A stretch of 32,510 nt of DNA. Source: an uncultured Oscillospiraceae bacterium. Its GTDB lineage: Bacteria > Bacillota > Clostridia > Oscillospirales > Oscillospiraceae. The DNA lies in assembly GCA_944383165.1 (NCBI GenBank), contig CALWON010000021.1:1-32510 (forward strand), given 5' to 3'. Positions 23,694-31,479 of this stretch are shown one piece after another (the first letter of the stretch is position 1; each line of letters opens with the position of its first letter). The position numbers and the translations under genes were made by a program. The notes under the pieces were generated by a model. It did no database searches and was not told the DNA's origin. It saw only the letters and a program-made list of their open reading frames with translations.

Positions 23694-26585
23694 ATGAGAA
23701 ATTTGAAACATACATTAGCAATGTTCATTGCTAGTGTAGTAATACTTTGTAATATAACAATAGCCCACGCGCAGAGCTCCTCGGATCATACAGTGCGTGT
23801 TGGATTCCCTATTCAAGATGGCATATCCTATGTAGATGAACATGGGGACTATGCTGGATATTTAGTAGATTATTTGGAACAGTTGTCCCTCTTTACAGAT
23901 TGGGAGATTGAGTATGTTCAGGCAGAAGGGGATATGAATACACAACTATCTACCTTGCTGAATCAACTGAAACGTGGCGAAATTGACATGATGGGTACCA
24001 TGAATCGGAATACAACCTTGGAAGAGAAGTTCCTTTATCCTGACTATAGCTATGGCTCTACTTATACTGTTTTGGCAGTTCGGGATGATTCCAGCTATAT
24101 TTCAGAGGATTTTTCAAATTGGGATGGGATTACAGTTGCAACCTATCCGAAAATGGGGATAAGGATGGAGCTTCTGGATCAGTATGCAAAGGTCAATGGG
24201 TTTACCTATGAAGTAATAGAGTGTGCAGATGCAGACGAGATGGTGGACGCTGTTTTTTCAGGCAGGGCGGATGCCATGCTGCAAGTGGATATTTCGATCA
24301 TAGATGGATTGAGATGCATTGGACGGTTTTCCCCTACCCCCTACTACTTTGCATTATCCCCTGAACGGGAAGATCTACTTCCTGAGTTGAATGCTGCCAT
24401 GGAAATTGTGACAGTTTCCTATGAAAATCTACAACATGAGTTATACGAACGCTATTTTGTGGATTCCTCTGATTTTTTCCATGCATCTGAGGAGGAACTG
24501 GAATATATTCGGTCCCTGGGACCACTCCGTGTGTTGTTTTTTACTGGGAATGCACCTTTCCAATATATCCGGGATGGTCAACTGGACGGATTTGCTGTAG
24601 AATATTTTGATGATTTTGCAGAAAGTGTAGGTCTACAATACGAAAAAGTGGTGGTAGATAATCTAGATGAAGCGGTAGAATTGGTGAGGGATGGTCAGGT
24701 TGATTTGATCGCCTGTATGGCAACGGATTCTGCGCTTTCTTATGAAGCAGGGATTCGGTTATCCCTCCCCTATTTCCAGAGCTACGCTATCCGAACCTAT
24801 TCTGCGGAACATCAGGGGGCAGAGGAACAGGTATTGGACTTCAGTATGAAGACCGAGGAGGCATTGGATCATGTATTGGCAGATCCAAATTACTGTGCTT
24901 GGGTAGATGGATATTCTTTGAACTATTACCTGCAAAAAGGGACTGTGTATGACCATATTGTAACAGATTGGGCAGATACAAAAGAGTTTTACTATGCAGT
25001 TGCGGTTGTCAATGATCTTCCAGGTACCAGTGAGATGGTCTCGCTTTTAAACCAGTTTTCCAGTTCGATCAGTGACAAGGAAATACAGCTTCACTTGTCT
25101 GAACACCTTCTCAGCCCCATTGAATATACACCAAAAGAGTGGATCTTGGCAAACAGGGGAGTGATAGTGGGGATTGCTACAAGTATTGTTTTCGTGATCA
25201 GTGTATTTATTTTTTATGTTTACCATAAAAAGATGGCGTATAAAACACTGGAAAGTGAAAATAAACTGCTTCATCTTTCCATCCATGATGAGCTGACAGG
25301 TGCATACAACCGTACTTATTTTTGCAAACTCATGGAAAAGAGGATTGCAAACTGTGAGCCAGGCGCACTGGTTGCTTTGAATATCCACAATTTTAAGTAT
25401 ATCAATGATACCTATGGTACCAATCGGGCAGACCAGCTTCTCTGCAAAATGAAAGATATCCTGGCAGCTAATCTGACAGAACATGAGCTGCTGTGCCGCC
25501 CCTCAGCGGACTGCTTCTATCTTGTCATTTCAGAGTACTTGCCGGAAGAAGTCAGCCATCGGATGGAAGAGATCCAGACACAGTTAAAGGATATGGCACA
25601 GGAATTGCTGGATGGGTATCGTATGTCCATCTATTGTGGTGCAGTTTCGTCTGCTACCTCTCCAGATCTGACCAATACCCAGACAAACCTGAACTGCCTC
25701 ATGGTGGCATTGGCACACGCAAAACAAGAGCTTGATTCCATTGTCTGTATGTATAATGAAACCATGCATCAGGAAGAGCAACTGAGGCAGTATATTGAAG
25801 CCAATATGCATCGTGCCCTTGCGGAGAGTGAGTATCAAGTCTATCTACAGCCAAAGATGAATTTACATACAGGTCAAATAGACAGTGCAGAGGCATTGGT
25901 GCGCTGGCAAACAAAGGAACGGGGGCTGCTTTTTCCAGATCAGTTTATCCCCTTGTTTGAACAGAATGGATTCTGCAAATGGCTGGATCTCTATATGTTG
26001 GAAAAATCGTGCCAGATCCTAAGGAATTGGATGGATGAAGGGATACCTCCCATTGTGATTTCCATTAACCAGACAAAAGCACTGTTTGTCAGTGATGATT
26101 ATGTGGAAAAGCTACAGGAAATTACAGCCAAATATCAGGTTTCCCCTCAGTATATTATGCTGGAAATTTTGGAGGGACTCGCTTTTGAAAACAGTGCTGA
26201 ACTAAATGACACCATCGCAACGTTAAATCAGGCTGGGTTCCGTGTGTCTATGGACGACTTTGGTTCTGGCTATTCCTCTTTGAATACTTTGGGAAAATTG
26301 TGTATTGATCAGATTAAGTTAGACCGGATGTTCCTGATGGATTTGAGAAAAGAACAGAGAAAAGCCCAATATGAAGTCATGTCTTCTATTTTCGCCATGA
26401 CCAAGCGATTAGGCATTGAGATTGTGACTGAGGGGGTGGAAACCAAGGATGAGGAAGAGATGATTTTGTCTACAGGGTGCGACTATGCGCAGGGCTATTA
26501 CTATAGTAAACCGATCCCAGCACAGGAGTTCTGTAACCTTTTTTTAAAGGGAGAGCAGGGCAATTCAAATACAGATAAAATGTAG
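23694..26585 (+). CDS. Membrane c-di-GMP signalling protein: two SBP_bac_3 domains, degenerate GGDEF, EAL
   Basis: The protein is 963 residues from ATG 23694, which begins a clear signal peptide or anchor (MRNLKHTLAMFIASVVILCN). Two extracytoplasmic domains of the amino-acid-binding SBP_bac_3 type follow, at about residues 30-255 (VRVGFPIQDGISYVDEHGDY) and 265-485 (LRVLFFTGNAPFQYIRDGQL). A transmembrane helix lies near 488-512. The GGDEF domain is degenerate: the motif reads SADCF at 604-608. The EAL domain looks catalytic, with Glu733-Ala-Leu, Asp854-Asp855 in MDDFGSGYSS, QIKLDRMFL and TEGVET. It should therefore hydrolyse cyclic-di-GMP under control of an external ligand, possibly an amino acid. 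A TTG at 23667 is an alternative start. It has its own promoter and precedes the pxp operon by 111 bases. Confidence 0.9.
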   Translation: MRNLKHTLAMFIASVVILCNITIAHAQSSSDHTVRVGFPIQDGISYVDEHGDYAGYLVDYLEQLSLFTDWEIEYVQAEGDMNTQLSTLLNQLKRGEIDMMGTMNRNTTLEEKFLYPDYSYGSTYTVLAVRDDSSYISEDFSNWDGITVATYPKMGIRMELLDQYAKVNGFTYEVIECADADEMVDAVFSGRADAMLQVDISIIDGLRCIGRFSPTPYYFALSPEREDLLPELNAAMEIVTVSYENLQHELYERYFVDSSDFFHASEEELEYIRSLGPLRVLFFTGNAPFQYIRDGQLDGFAVEYFDDFAESVGLQYEKVVVDNLDEAVELVRDGQVDLIACMATDSALSYEAGIRLSLPYFQSYAIRTYSAEHQGAEEQVLDFSMKTEEALDHVLADPNYCAWVDGYSLNYYLQKGTVYDHIVTDWADTKEFYYAVAVVNDLPGTSEMVSLLNQFSSSISDKEIQLHLSEHLLSPIEYTPKEWILANRGVIVGIATSIVFVISVFIFYVYHKKMAYKTLESENKLLHLSIHDELTGAYNRTYFCKLMEKRIANCEPGALVALNIHNFKYINDTYGTNRADQLLCKMKDILAANLTEHELLCRPSADCFYLVISEYLPEEVSHRMEEIQTQLKDMAQELLDGYRMSIYCGAVSSATSPDLTNTQTNLNCLMVALAHAKQELDSIVCMYNETMHQEEQLRQYIEANMHRALAESEYQVYLQPKMNLHTGQIDSAEALVRWQTKERGLLFPDQFIPLFEQNGFCKWLDLYMLEKSCQILRNWMDEGIPPIVISINQTKALFVSDDYVEKLQEITAKYQVSPQYIMLEILEGLAFENSAELNDTIATLNQAGFRVSMDDFGSGYSSLNTLGKLCIDQIKLDRMFLMDLRKEQRKAQYEVMSSIFAMTKRLGIEIVTEGVETKDEEEMILSTGCDYAQGYYYSKPIPAQEFCNLFLKGEQGNSNTDKM

Positions 26586-26615
26586 AAAATAGTGGTAGCA
26601 AAAAAGATGTATTTA

Positions 26616-26624
26616 TGATAGAAT
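26616..26624 (+). promoter_or_regulatory. Extended -10 promoter for the pxp operon
   Basis: TGA then TAGAAT (26619-26624) forms an extended -10 element; the -35 region (TAGCAA at 26596-26601) is poor. A poor -35 with an adjacent operator-like repeat suggests an activator or repressor is involved. Transcription would start near 26631. Confidence 0.6.
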
Positions 26625-26629
26625 ATAGC

Positions 26630-26662
26630 CGTTATGACCGCTTATGAAAACTGTTCATAACG
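26630..26662 (+). promoter_or_regulatory. Operator-like TTATGA array at the pxp transcription start
   Basis: TTATGA occurs at 26632-26637 and again at 26642-26647, exactly 10 bases apart. An inverted copy TTCATAA at 26654-26660 makes the dyad TTATGAAAACTGTTCATAA (26642-26660). The outer copy can also form an 8-bp RNA stem with 26655-26662. The position just downstream of the -10 box suits a repressor or a leader hairpin. No regulator gene is adjacent. Confidence 0.55.
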
Positions 26663-26696
26663 TGGGTTTGTGATTCTAAAACAGGGAGGTTTTTTC

Positions 26697-27464
26697 ATGT
26701 ACAAAGTAGATTTGAACAGTGATTTAGGGGAAAGTTTTGGTGCCTATACCATTGGGCTAGATGAGGAGGTAATCCAGTATGTTTCCTCTGCCAATGTGGC
26801 CTGTGGTTATCATGCTGGTGACCCCTTAGTGATGGACAAGACAGTAGCTGCTGCCAAAAAAGCGGGTGTGGCAGTGGGTGCCCACCCTGGTTATCCCGAT
26901 TTGATGGGGTTTGGCAGACGGAATATGGTCTGTTCCCCAAAAGAAGTCAAAGCATATATCCAGTATCAACTGGGTGCGCTGATGGCATTTACCGCTGCTC
27001 ATGGTGTGAAGTTGCAGCACTGTAAACCCCACGGCTCCCTGTATAACATGGCTGCTAAGGATATGGAACTGGCTATAGCAATTGCCGAGGGGATTTACAG
27101 TGTAGATAAAGATGTGATTCTGTTGGGTCTTGCAGGCAGCAAGATGCTGGAGGCAGGAAAACAGGTTGGTCTGCGTGTAGCCAGTGAAGTCTTTGCAGAC
27201 CGTGCCTATCAGGCAGATGGTTCTCTGGTGCCACGGAAACAGCCTGGTGCTGTCATTCATGATAAAGAGGAAGCCATTGCCCGTACCATCCGTATGGTCA
27301 CGGAGGGGAAAGTGACTGCCATTACAGGAGAGGAAGTGAGTATTGATGCCCACTCAATCTGTGTCCATGGGGATAACCCCTCTGCGGTAGAATTTGTGAA
27401 GAACATCAGAGCAGAGCTGGAAGCCAAAGGTGTTACCATTGCTCCCATTGCAGATATTGTGTGA
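26697..27464 (+). CDS. pxpA: 5-oxoprolinase subunit PxpA (LamB/YcsF family)
   Basis: PxpA works with PxpB and PxpC to cleave 5-oxoproline (pyroglutamate) to glutamate using ATP. The ATG at 26697 follows AGGGAGG and gives 255 residues, the standard length. The family signature starts at once ([19 protein letters not shown]), followed by [11 protein letters not shown] at residues 33-43, [15 protein letters not shown] at 61-75, and [13 protein letters not shown]. Later segments include [18 protein letters not shown] and [13 protein letters not shown]. It is the first gene of a five-gene operon. The start at 26670 seen in the same frame has no ribosome binding site and is less likely. Confidence 0.96.
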   Translation: MYKVDLNSDLGESFGAYTIGLDEEVIQYVSSANVACGYHAGDPLVMDKTVAAAKKAGVAVGAHPGYPDLMGFGRRNMVCSPKEVKAYIQYQLGALMAFTAAHGVKLQHCKPHGSLYNMAAKDMELAIAIAEGIYSVDKDVILLGLAGSKMLEAGKQVGLRVASEVFADRAYQADGSLVPRKQPGAVIHDKEEAIARTIRMVTEGKVTAITGEEVSIDAHSICVHGDNPSAVEFVKNIRAELEAKGVTIAPIADIV

Positions 27465-27510
27465 GATTGTGTAAAAGGAGACTCCCAAAAGAAATCAGGA
27501 GGTCAATGTT

Positions 27511-28785
27511 ATGAGTAATCAACCCAATACTACAAGTCAGCCCACCCCCCCAGCGGCAAAACCAAGCCGCTCTGTCCTGTTTGGTGCCGCTTTTCTGATG
27601 GCAACTTCTGCCATTGGACCGGGGTTCTTAACCCAAACATCTACCTTTACTGCCAAACATGGTGCAGCACTGGCTCTTGTCATTGTGCTGGCAATCATAA
27701 TGGATATTACTGCCCAGATGAATATCTGGTCTGTGGTGACTGTGTCCAAAATGCGTGCCCAGGATGTGGCGAATAAGCTGCTGCCCGGTTTGGGTGTCAT
27801 CATTGCCATTCTGGTGGCAATCGGAGGACTTGCCTTTAATGTAGGTAATGTAGGTGGCGTGGCCCTGGGCTTCAATGCCATGATTGGTCTGGACCAAAAG
27901 ATTGGTGCAGTGGTAGCTGGATGTCTGGGTATCATTATTTTTATCAATAAAAATGCAAAAACCATTATGGACAAGGTGGCAACCATTCTGGCTGCTGTGA
28001 TTTTGGTTACTGTGCTGGTGGTGGCAGTCATTTCTGAACCCCCTCTGGGTGAGGTTGGAAAGGGAATGGTCAATTTTGGATATCTGCTCGACCCTGAAGC
28101 ACAGATGTTTACTGCTTTGACTACCATTCTGGGTGGTTCCTGTGGTGGTTACATTGCTTTTTCTGGTGCACACCGTCTGTTAGATGCTGGTGTTTCTGGT
28201 GTGGAGAATATTACACATGTACGTAAGAGTGTGATTCAAGGCTGCGGTACTTCTGGTGTAGTGCGTATTCTGCTGTTTTTGGCAGTGCTTGGCACCTGCA
28301 TGAGTGGAACCCAATGGATTGCAGCCAATGCAGAAAGCATTGTGAGCGCAACCAACCCAGCCGCTGAGGCATTCCGTCTGGCTGCTGGTGACATTGGCTA
28401 CCGTCTGTTTGGTCTGTGTCTGTTTTCTGCTGGTATCTCCTCTGTGGTAGGGGCAGCTTATACTTCTGTATCTTTCCTAAAGACTTTGCATCCATTTATT
28501 GCTCAGTATGAGCGTCAATTTGTGGTAGGCTTCATTGCATTCTCCACTGTGATGATGGTAGTATTGGGCAATGCTGCTGCCCTGCTGATTATTGCAGGTG
28601 CTTTTAATGGTTTGATTCTCCCAGTTACCTTGGGTATTATGATTATTGCCGGGCATCAGAGCCGGATTGTGGGTGGTGAGTACAAGCATCCCATGTGGTT
28701 GACTGTGGTTGGTGCCATTGTAGTGTTAGTTGCACTCTATTCTGGTATCCAGACTGTGCCTACCATTACACAGCTATTTGCCTGA
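27511..28785 (+). CDS. ycsG: NRAMP-superfamily transporter of the YcsG type, probable 5-oxoproline or amino acid carrier
   Basis: This is a 424-residue integral membrane protein with about 11 hydrophobic segments, related to the NRAMP superfamily and matching in position YcsG of the Bacillus ycsFGI-kip operon. Classical metal-transporting NRAMPs have DPGN in helix 1 and MPH in helix 6. Here helix 1 reads AIGPGFLTQTSTF (residues 34-46) and helix 6 contains GGSCGGYIAFSGAHRLLDAG, so neither motif is present. Automated pipelines may label it a divalent metal transporter, which these substitutions do not support. Lying between pxpA and pxpB, it more plausibly imports 5-oxoproline or a related compound, possibly with sodium or protons; that is inference. 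The start ATG 27511 follows AGGAGG. Confidence 0.85.
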   Translation: MSNQPNTTSQPTPPAAKPSRSVLFGAAFLMATSAIGPGFLTQTSTFTAKHGAALALVIVLAIIMDITAQMNIWSVVTVSKMRAQDVANKLLPGLGVIIAILVAIGGLAFNVGNVGGVALGFNAMIGLDQKIGAVVAGCLGIIIFINKNAKTIMDKVATILAAVILVTVLVVAVISEPPLGEVGKGMVNFGYLLDPEAQMFTALTTILGGSCGGYIAFSGAHRLLDAGVSGVENITHVRKSVIQGCGTSGVVRILLFLAVLGTCMSGTQWIAANAESIVSATNPAAEAFRLAAGDIGYRLFGLCLFSAGISSVVGAAYTSVSFLKTLHPFIAQYERQFVVGFIAFSTVMMVVLGNAAALLIIAGAFNGLILPVTLGIMIIAGHQSRIVGGEYKHPMWLTVVGAIVVLVALYSGIQTVPTITQLFA

Positions 28786-28793
28786 TTTACTTA

Positions 28794-28821
28794 TGGTACA
28801 CCTGCCAAAGCAGGTGTACCA
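28794..28821 (+). other. Perfect intercistronic hairpin between the transporter gene and pxpB
   Basis: GGTACACCTGC (28795-28805) pairs perfectly with GCAGGTGTACC (28810-28820) over a CAAA loop; an outer T-A pair extends it. There is no U tract after it, so it is not a classical terminator. Its position 8 bases after the transporter stop and 10 bases before the pxpB Shine-Dalgarno suggests an mRNA-stability or partial-termination element. Confidence 0.7.
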
Positions 28822-28843
28822 ATTGTATGGAAAGGAGACAGCT

Positions 28844-29581
28844 ATGTCAGATGTAAGATTTCTCCTGACTGGAGATACCTCTATATCAGTGGAATTTGGC
28901 AATGAAATCAACATAGAAATCAATGCCAAAATTCGTGCGTTTAACATTGCATTGGAGCAAAGTGGGATTCCCGGGATTGTGGAGACGGTTCCAACCTATC
29001 GCTCCCTGATGGTTCACTATGATCCAGGTGTGATTCTATATGATGATTTGGTCAAGGCAATGAAGGGCTTGCTGGGGAGTTTGGACAAAATTCAAATCCC
29101 TCCCAGTTCTGTTTTGGAAGTTCCTGTGCTATATGGTGGGGAAGCGGGTCCTGATTTGGATTTTGTTGCAGAACATGCTGGTAAAACAGCAGAGGAAGTT
29201 ATCAAAATTCATACTTCCACAGAGTACCTCATCTACATGCTGGGCTTTACCCCTGGTTTCACCTATTTGGGTGGTATGGATGAATCCATTGCTACCCCAA
29301 GACTGAAACAGCCCAGAGTGAAGATTCCAGCCGGTTCTGTGGGCATTGCCGGTTCTCAGACTGGTGTGTATCCCATTGATTCCCCGGGTGGATGGCAGCT
29401 CATTGGTCAGACTCCTGTTCGGATGTATGACCCAAATCGTGCTGAGCCAATTCTCCCAAAAGCTGGAGAGTACATCAAGTTCTATCCTATTACCAAGGCT
29501 GAGTTTGATGAGATTGCTGCTCAGGAGGCTGCGGGTACTTACACATATAAGCGTCATCCGAGAGGGGAGGCAACAACATGA
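28844..29581 (+). CDS. pxpB: 5-oxoprolinase subunit PxpB (KipI/allophanate hydrolase subunit 1 family)
   Basis: PxpB is one of the two carboxytransferase-like subunits of bacterial 5-oxoprolinase. The ATG 28844 with AAAGGAGA upstream gives 245 residues; the frame is open further upstream through the hairpin but has no better start. Family motifs are LLTGDTSISVEFGNEI at the N-terminus, YDPGVILYDDL, and YMLGFTPGFTYLGGMDE around residue 134. RVKIPAGSVGIAGSQTGVYP and DSPGGWQLIGQTP follow. It overlaps pxpC by 4 bases (ATGA), fitting a fixed stoichiometry. The name KipI comes from an inhibitory effect on a Bacillus sporulation kinase; here the full pxp context argues for the metabolic role. Confidence 0.94.
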   Translation: MSDVRFLLTGDTSISVEFGNEINIEINAKIRAFNIALEQSGIPGIVETVPTYRSLMVHYDPGVILYDDLVKAMKGLLGSLDKIQIPPSSVLEVPVLYGGEAGPDLDFVAEHAGKTAEEVIKIHTSTEYLIYMLGFTPGFTYLGGMDESIATPRLKQPRVKIPAGSVGIAGSQTGVYPIDSPGGWQLIGQTPVRMYDPNRAEPILPKAGEYIKFYPITKAEFDEIAAQEAAGTYTYKRHPRGEATT

Positions 29582-30522
29582 GTGTAACTGTTTTGAATCC
29601 TGGTTTACTTACCACAGTACAGGATATGGGACGAGTGGGCTATCAACAGTTTGGTGTATCTGTATCTGGTGTGATGGACCCAAGAGCAGCTTCCATTGCC
29701 AATATTCTGGTGGGCAATGAGGAGGGAGAGGCAGTGCTGGAGTGTACCATGATGGGACCTCAGCTTCGTTTTGATGTGCCCAACTGCATAGCCATTACAG
29801 GTGGAGATTTGGGTCCCACATTGGATGGGGCTCCCATTCCCAACTATGCCGCTGTGAGTGTACAGGCAGGGCAGGTGCTGCGGTTTACTGCTCCAAAAAC
29901 TGGCTGCCGGTGTTTCATTGCCTTTGCTGGCGGTTTGGATATTCCTGTGGTCATGGGTAGTCGCTCCACTTATCTGAAAGCAAAGATTGGTGGATTGGAG
30001 GGTCGTAAACTCCAAAAAGATGATGTGATTGGATTCCGAGATCCTAAAACACAGTTGAAAAATATGAATGACCGAAATCTCTATCCAGAGTTTGTACCTA
30101 GAGCAGTGTATACCGTTCGTGTGGTAATGGGACCACAGGATGATGCCTTTACCCAGAAAGGAATTCAAACCTTCCTGAAGGAAACTTACACAGTGACCCC
30201 AGAATTTGACCGTATGGGTTGCCGTCTGGAAGGTGCTGTGATTGAACATATTCAGAGTGGAGATATTATCTCAGATGGCATTGCATTTGGAGCCATTCAG
30301 GTTCCATCCTCCGGTCAGCCCATTATTATGCTGGCAGACCGCCAGACAACCGGTGGCTATACCAAAATTGCCAATGTGATTACCGCAGATTTTCGCATTT
30401 TAGGACAGCTCAAAGGCGGAGATAAGGTACGCTTTGAAAAAGTGTCCATTGCCCATGCACAGGATGCCTTGCTGACACAGCGGGCAGCCCTTCGTCTGTT
30501 GCGCAAGTCAGTGGACCGGTAA
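29578..30522 (+). CDS. pxpC: 5-oxoprolinase subunit PxpC (KipA/allophanate hydrolase subunit 2 family)
   Basis: PxpC pairs with PxpB in the ATP-dependent opening of 5-oxoproline. The 314-residue protein begins MSVTVLNPGLLTTVQDMGRV and continues GYQQFGVSVSGVMDPRAASI, which is the family signature (residues 1-40). CIAITGGDLGPTLDGAPIPN, then CFIAFAGGLDIPVVMGSRST and ADRQTTGGYTKIANVI are further conserved segments. The length is typical for the stand-alone subunit; in fungi and some bacteria it is fused to other parts of urea amidolyase. It is translationally coupled to pxpB and is followed 15 bases later by the DUF1445 gene. Confidence 0.95.
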   Translation: MSVTVLNPGLLTTVQDMGRVGYQQFGVSVSGVMDPRAASIANILVGNEEGEAVLECTMMGPQLRFDVPNCIAITGGDLGPTLDGAPIPNYAAVSVQAGQVLRFTAPKTGCRCFIAFAGGLDIPVVMGSRSTYLKAKIGGLEGRKLQKDDVIGFRDPKTQLKNMNDRNLYPEFVPRAVYTVRVVMGPQDDAFTQKGIQTFLKETYTVTPEFDRMGCRLEGAVIEHIQSGDIISDGIAFGAIQVPSSGQPIIMLADRQTTGGYTKIANVITADFRILGQLKGGDKVRFEKVSIAHAQDALLTQRAALRLLRKSVDR

Positions 30523-30537
30523 GGAGGGAATAGAACC

Positions 30538-31353
30538 ATGGCATTTGATATTACTCCCTATGTAGACAAAAAACCTAGTGAAGTACGGAAAATCATTCGA
30601 GAGGGAATCATTGATTTTCCCACTGCTGGTATGTGTCGAGGCTATGCTCAAGCCAATTTGGTGATTCTTCCACCAGAATATGCTTCTGATTTTGAGGCGT
30701 ATACCAAGAAAAATCCATTCCCCTGTCCTGTGCTGGAAATCATCAAGGGAACACCTGAGACCCATGCCATGGGTGAAGGTGGCAATATTTGTACAGATAT
30801 TCCCCGTTACCGCATTTATCGGGATGGTGTATTTACAGAGGAAATCACAGATGCCTCCCAATATTGGCAAGATGGGTATGTGGGCTTTCTCATCGGCTGT
30901 TCCTTCTCCTTTGAGGAGGCATTGATGGCAGCAGGAATTCCTGTGCGCCATATCGAGCAGGGCTGCAATGTGCCTATGTTCAAAACCAATATTCAGACAG
31001 AGAAGGCTGGACCATTTGAAGGTCCTATGGTATGTTCCATGCGTCCCATGACTCCAGAACAGGCTCAGATGGCATATGACATCACAGTGAAGATGCCAAA
31101 TGTGCATGGTGCTCCTGTACAGATTGGAGAACCAGAGAAAATCGGGGTTATGGATGTGATGAAGCCTGACTATGGAGACCCAGTGGAAATTCGGGAGGGA
31201 GAAATTCCTGTGTTCTGGCCATGTGGTGTGACCCCTCAAGCGGCAGTGGAGAATGCCAAGCCTCCCATTGTGATTACCCATGCACCAGGGCATATGTTTA
31301 TCACAGATATTCTGAATACAGAGTTAAATGATTATCTGGAGAAAAGAAAATAA
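30538..31353 (+). CDS. ycsI: Putative hydro-lyase, DUF1445 / D-glutamate cyclase-like family (YcsI)
   Basis: The 271-residue protein belongs to the DUF1445 family (Bacillus YcsI), seen from GIIDFPTAGMCRGYAQANLV, then DIPRYRIYRDG, GFLIGCSFSFEEAL and FWPCGVTPQAAV with THAPGHMFITD near the end. The vertebrate homologue domain (DGLUCY) interconverts D-glutamate and 5-oxo-D-proline. A matching activity here would fit its place as the last gene of the pxp operon, but bacterial members are usually just called putative hydro-lyases. The ATG 30538 has AAGGAGGG upstream, 15 bases after pxpC. Family assignment is secure; the reaction is inferred. Cys32, Cys132-region and Cys in WPCG are conserved-looking candidate functional residues. 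Confidence 0.9.
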   Translation: MAFDITPYVDKKPSEVRKIIREGIIDFPTAGMCRGYAQANLVILPPEYASDFEAYTKKNPFPCPVLEIIKGTPETHAMGEGGNICTDIPRYRIYRDGVFTEEITDASQYWQDGYVGFLIGCSFSFEEALMAAGIPVRHIEQGCNVPMFKTNIQTEKAGPFEGPMVCSMRPMTPEQAQMAYDITVKMPNVHGAPVQIGEPEKIGVMDVMKPDYGDPVEIREGEIPVFWPCGVTPQAAVENAKPPIVITHAPGHMFITDILNTELNDYLEKRK

Positions 31354-31408
31354 GATTATATAGAAGTTGACCATTTAGGTGGTATTTACTTTCAGAAAGA
31401 GCAAGTAA

Positions 31409-31452
31409 AACAGCCCCATCCCTTTTTAATTCAGTGATAAAATGGGGCTGTT
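31409..31452 (+). terminator. Probable terminator of the pxp operon
   Basis: AACAGCCCCAT (31409-31419) and ATGGGGCTGTT (31442-31452) are perfectly complementary, 11 bp, with a 22-base loop that itself contains CTTTTT. The sequence after the stem (CCATTTGT) is only weakly T-rich, so termination may be partial. Confidence 0.6.
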
Positions 31453-31479
31453 CCATTTGTATAGAGAGGACAGAATCAT

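Noticed and set aside
25255..25750. Active diguanylate cyclase in the EAL sensor
   Set aside because: The GGDEF motif reads SADCF, which removes the catalytic glycines and glutamate.
27511..28785. Manganese/iron transporter MntH
   Set aside because: The DPGN and MPH metal-coordination motifs are missing and the gene is inside the pxp operon.
28844..30522. Sporulation kinase inhibitor role (KipI/KipA) for pxpB and pxpC
   Set aside because: The full pxpABC set with a transporter and DUF1445 gene indicates 5-oxoproline metabolism; there is no sporulation gene nearby.
30508..31293. Minus-strand open frame of 261 codons antisense to the DUF1445 gene
   Set aside because: It has no recognisable motif and its composition (many His, Cys, Trp) is that of an antisense shadow.
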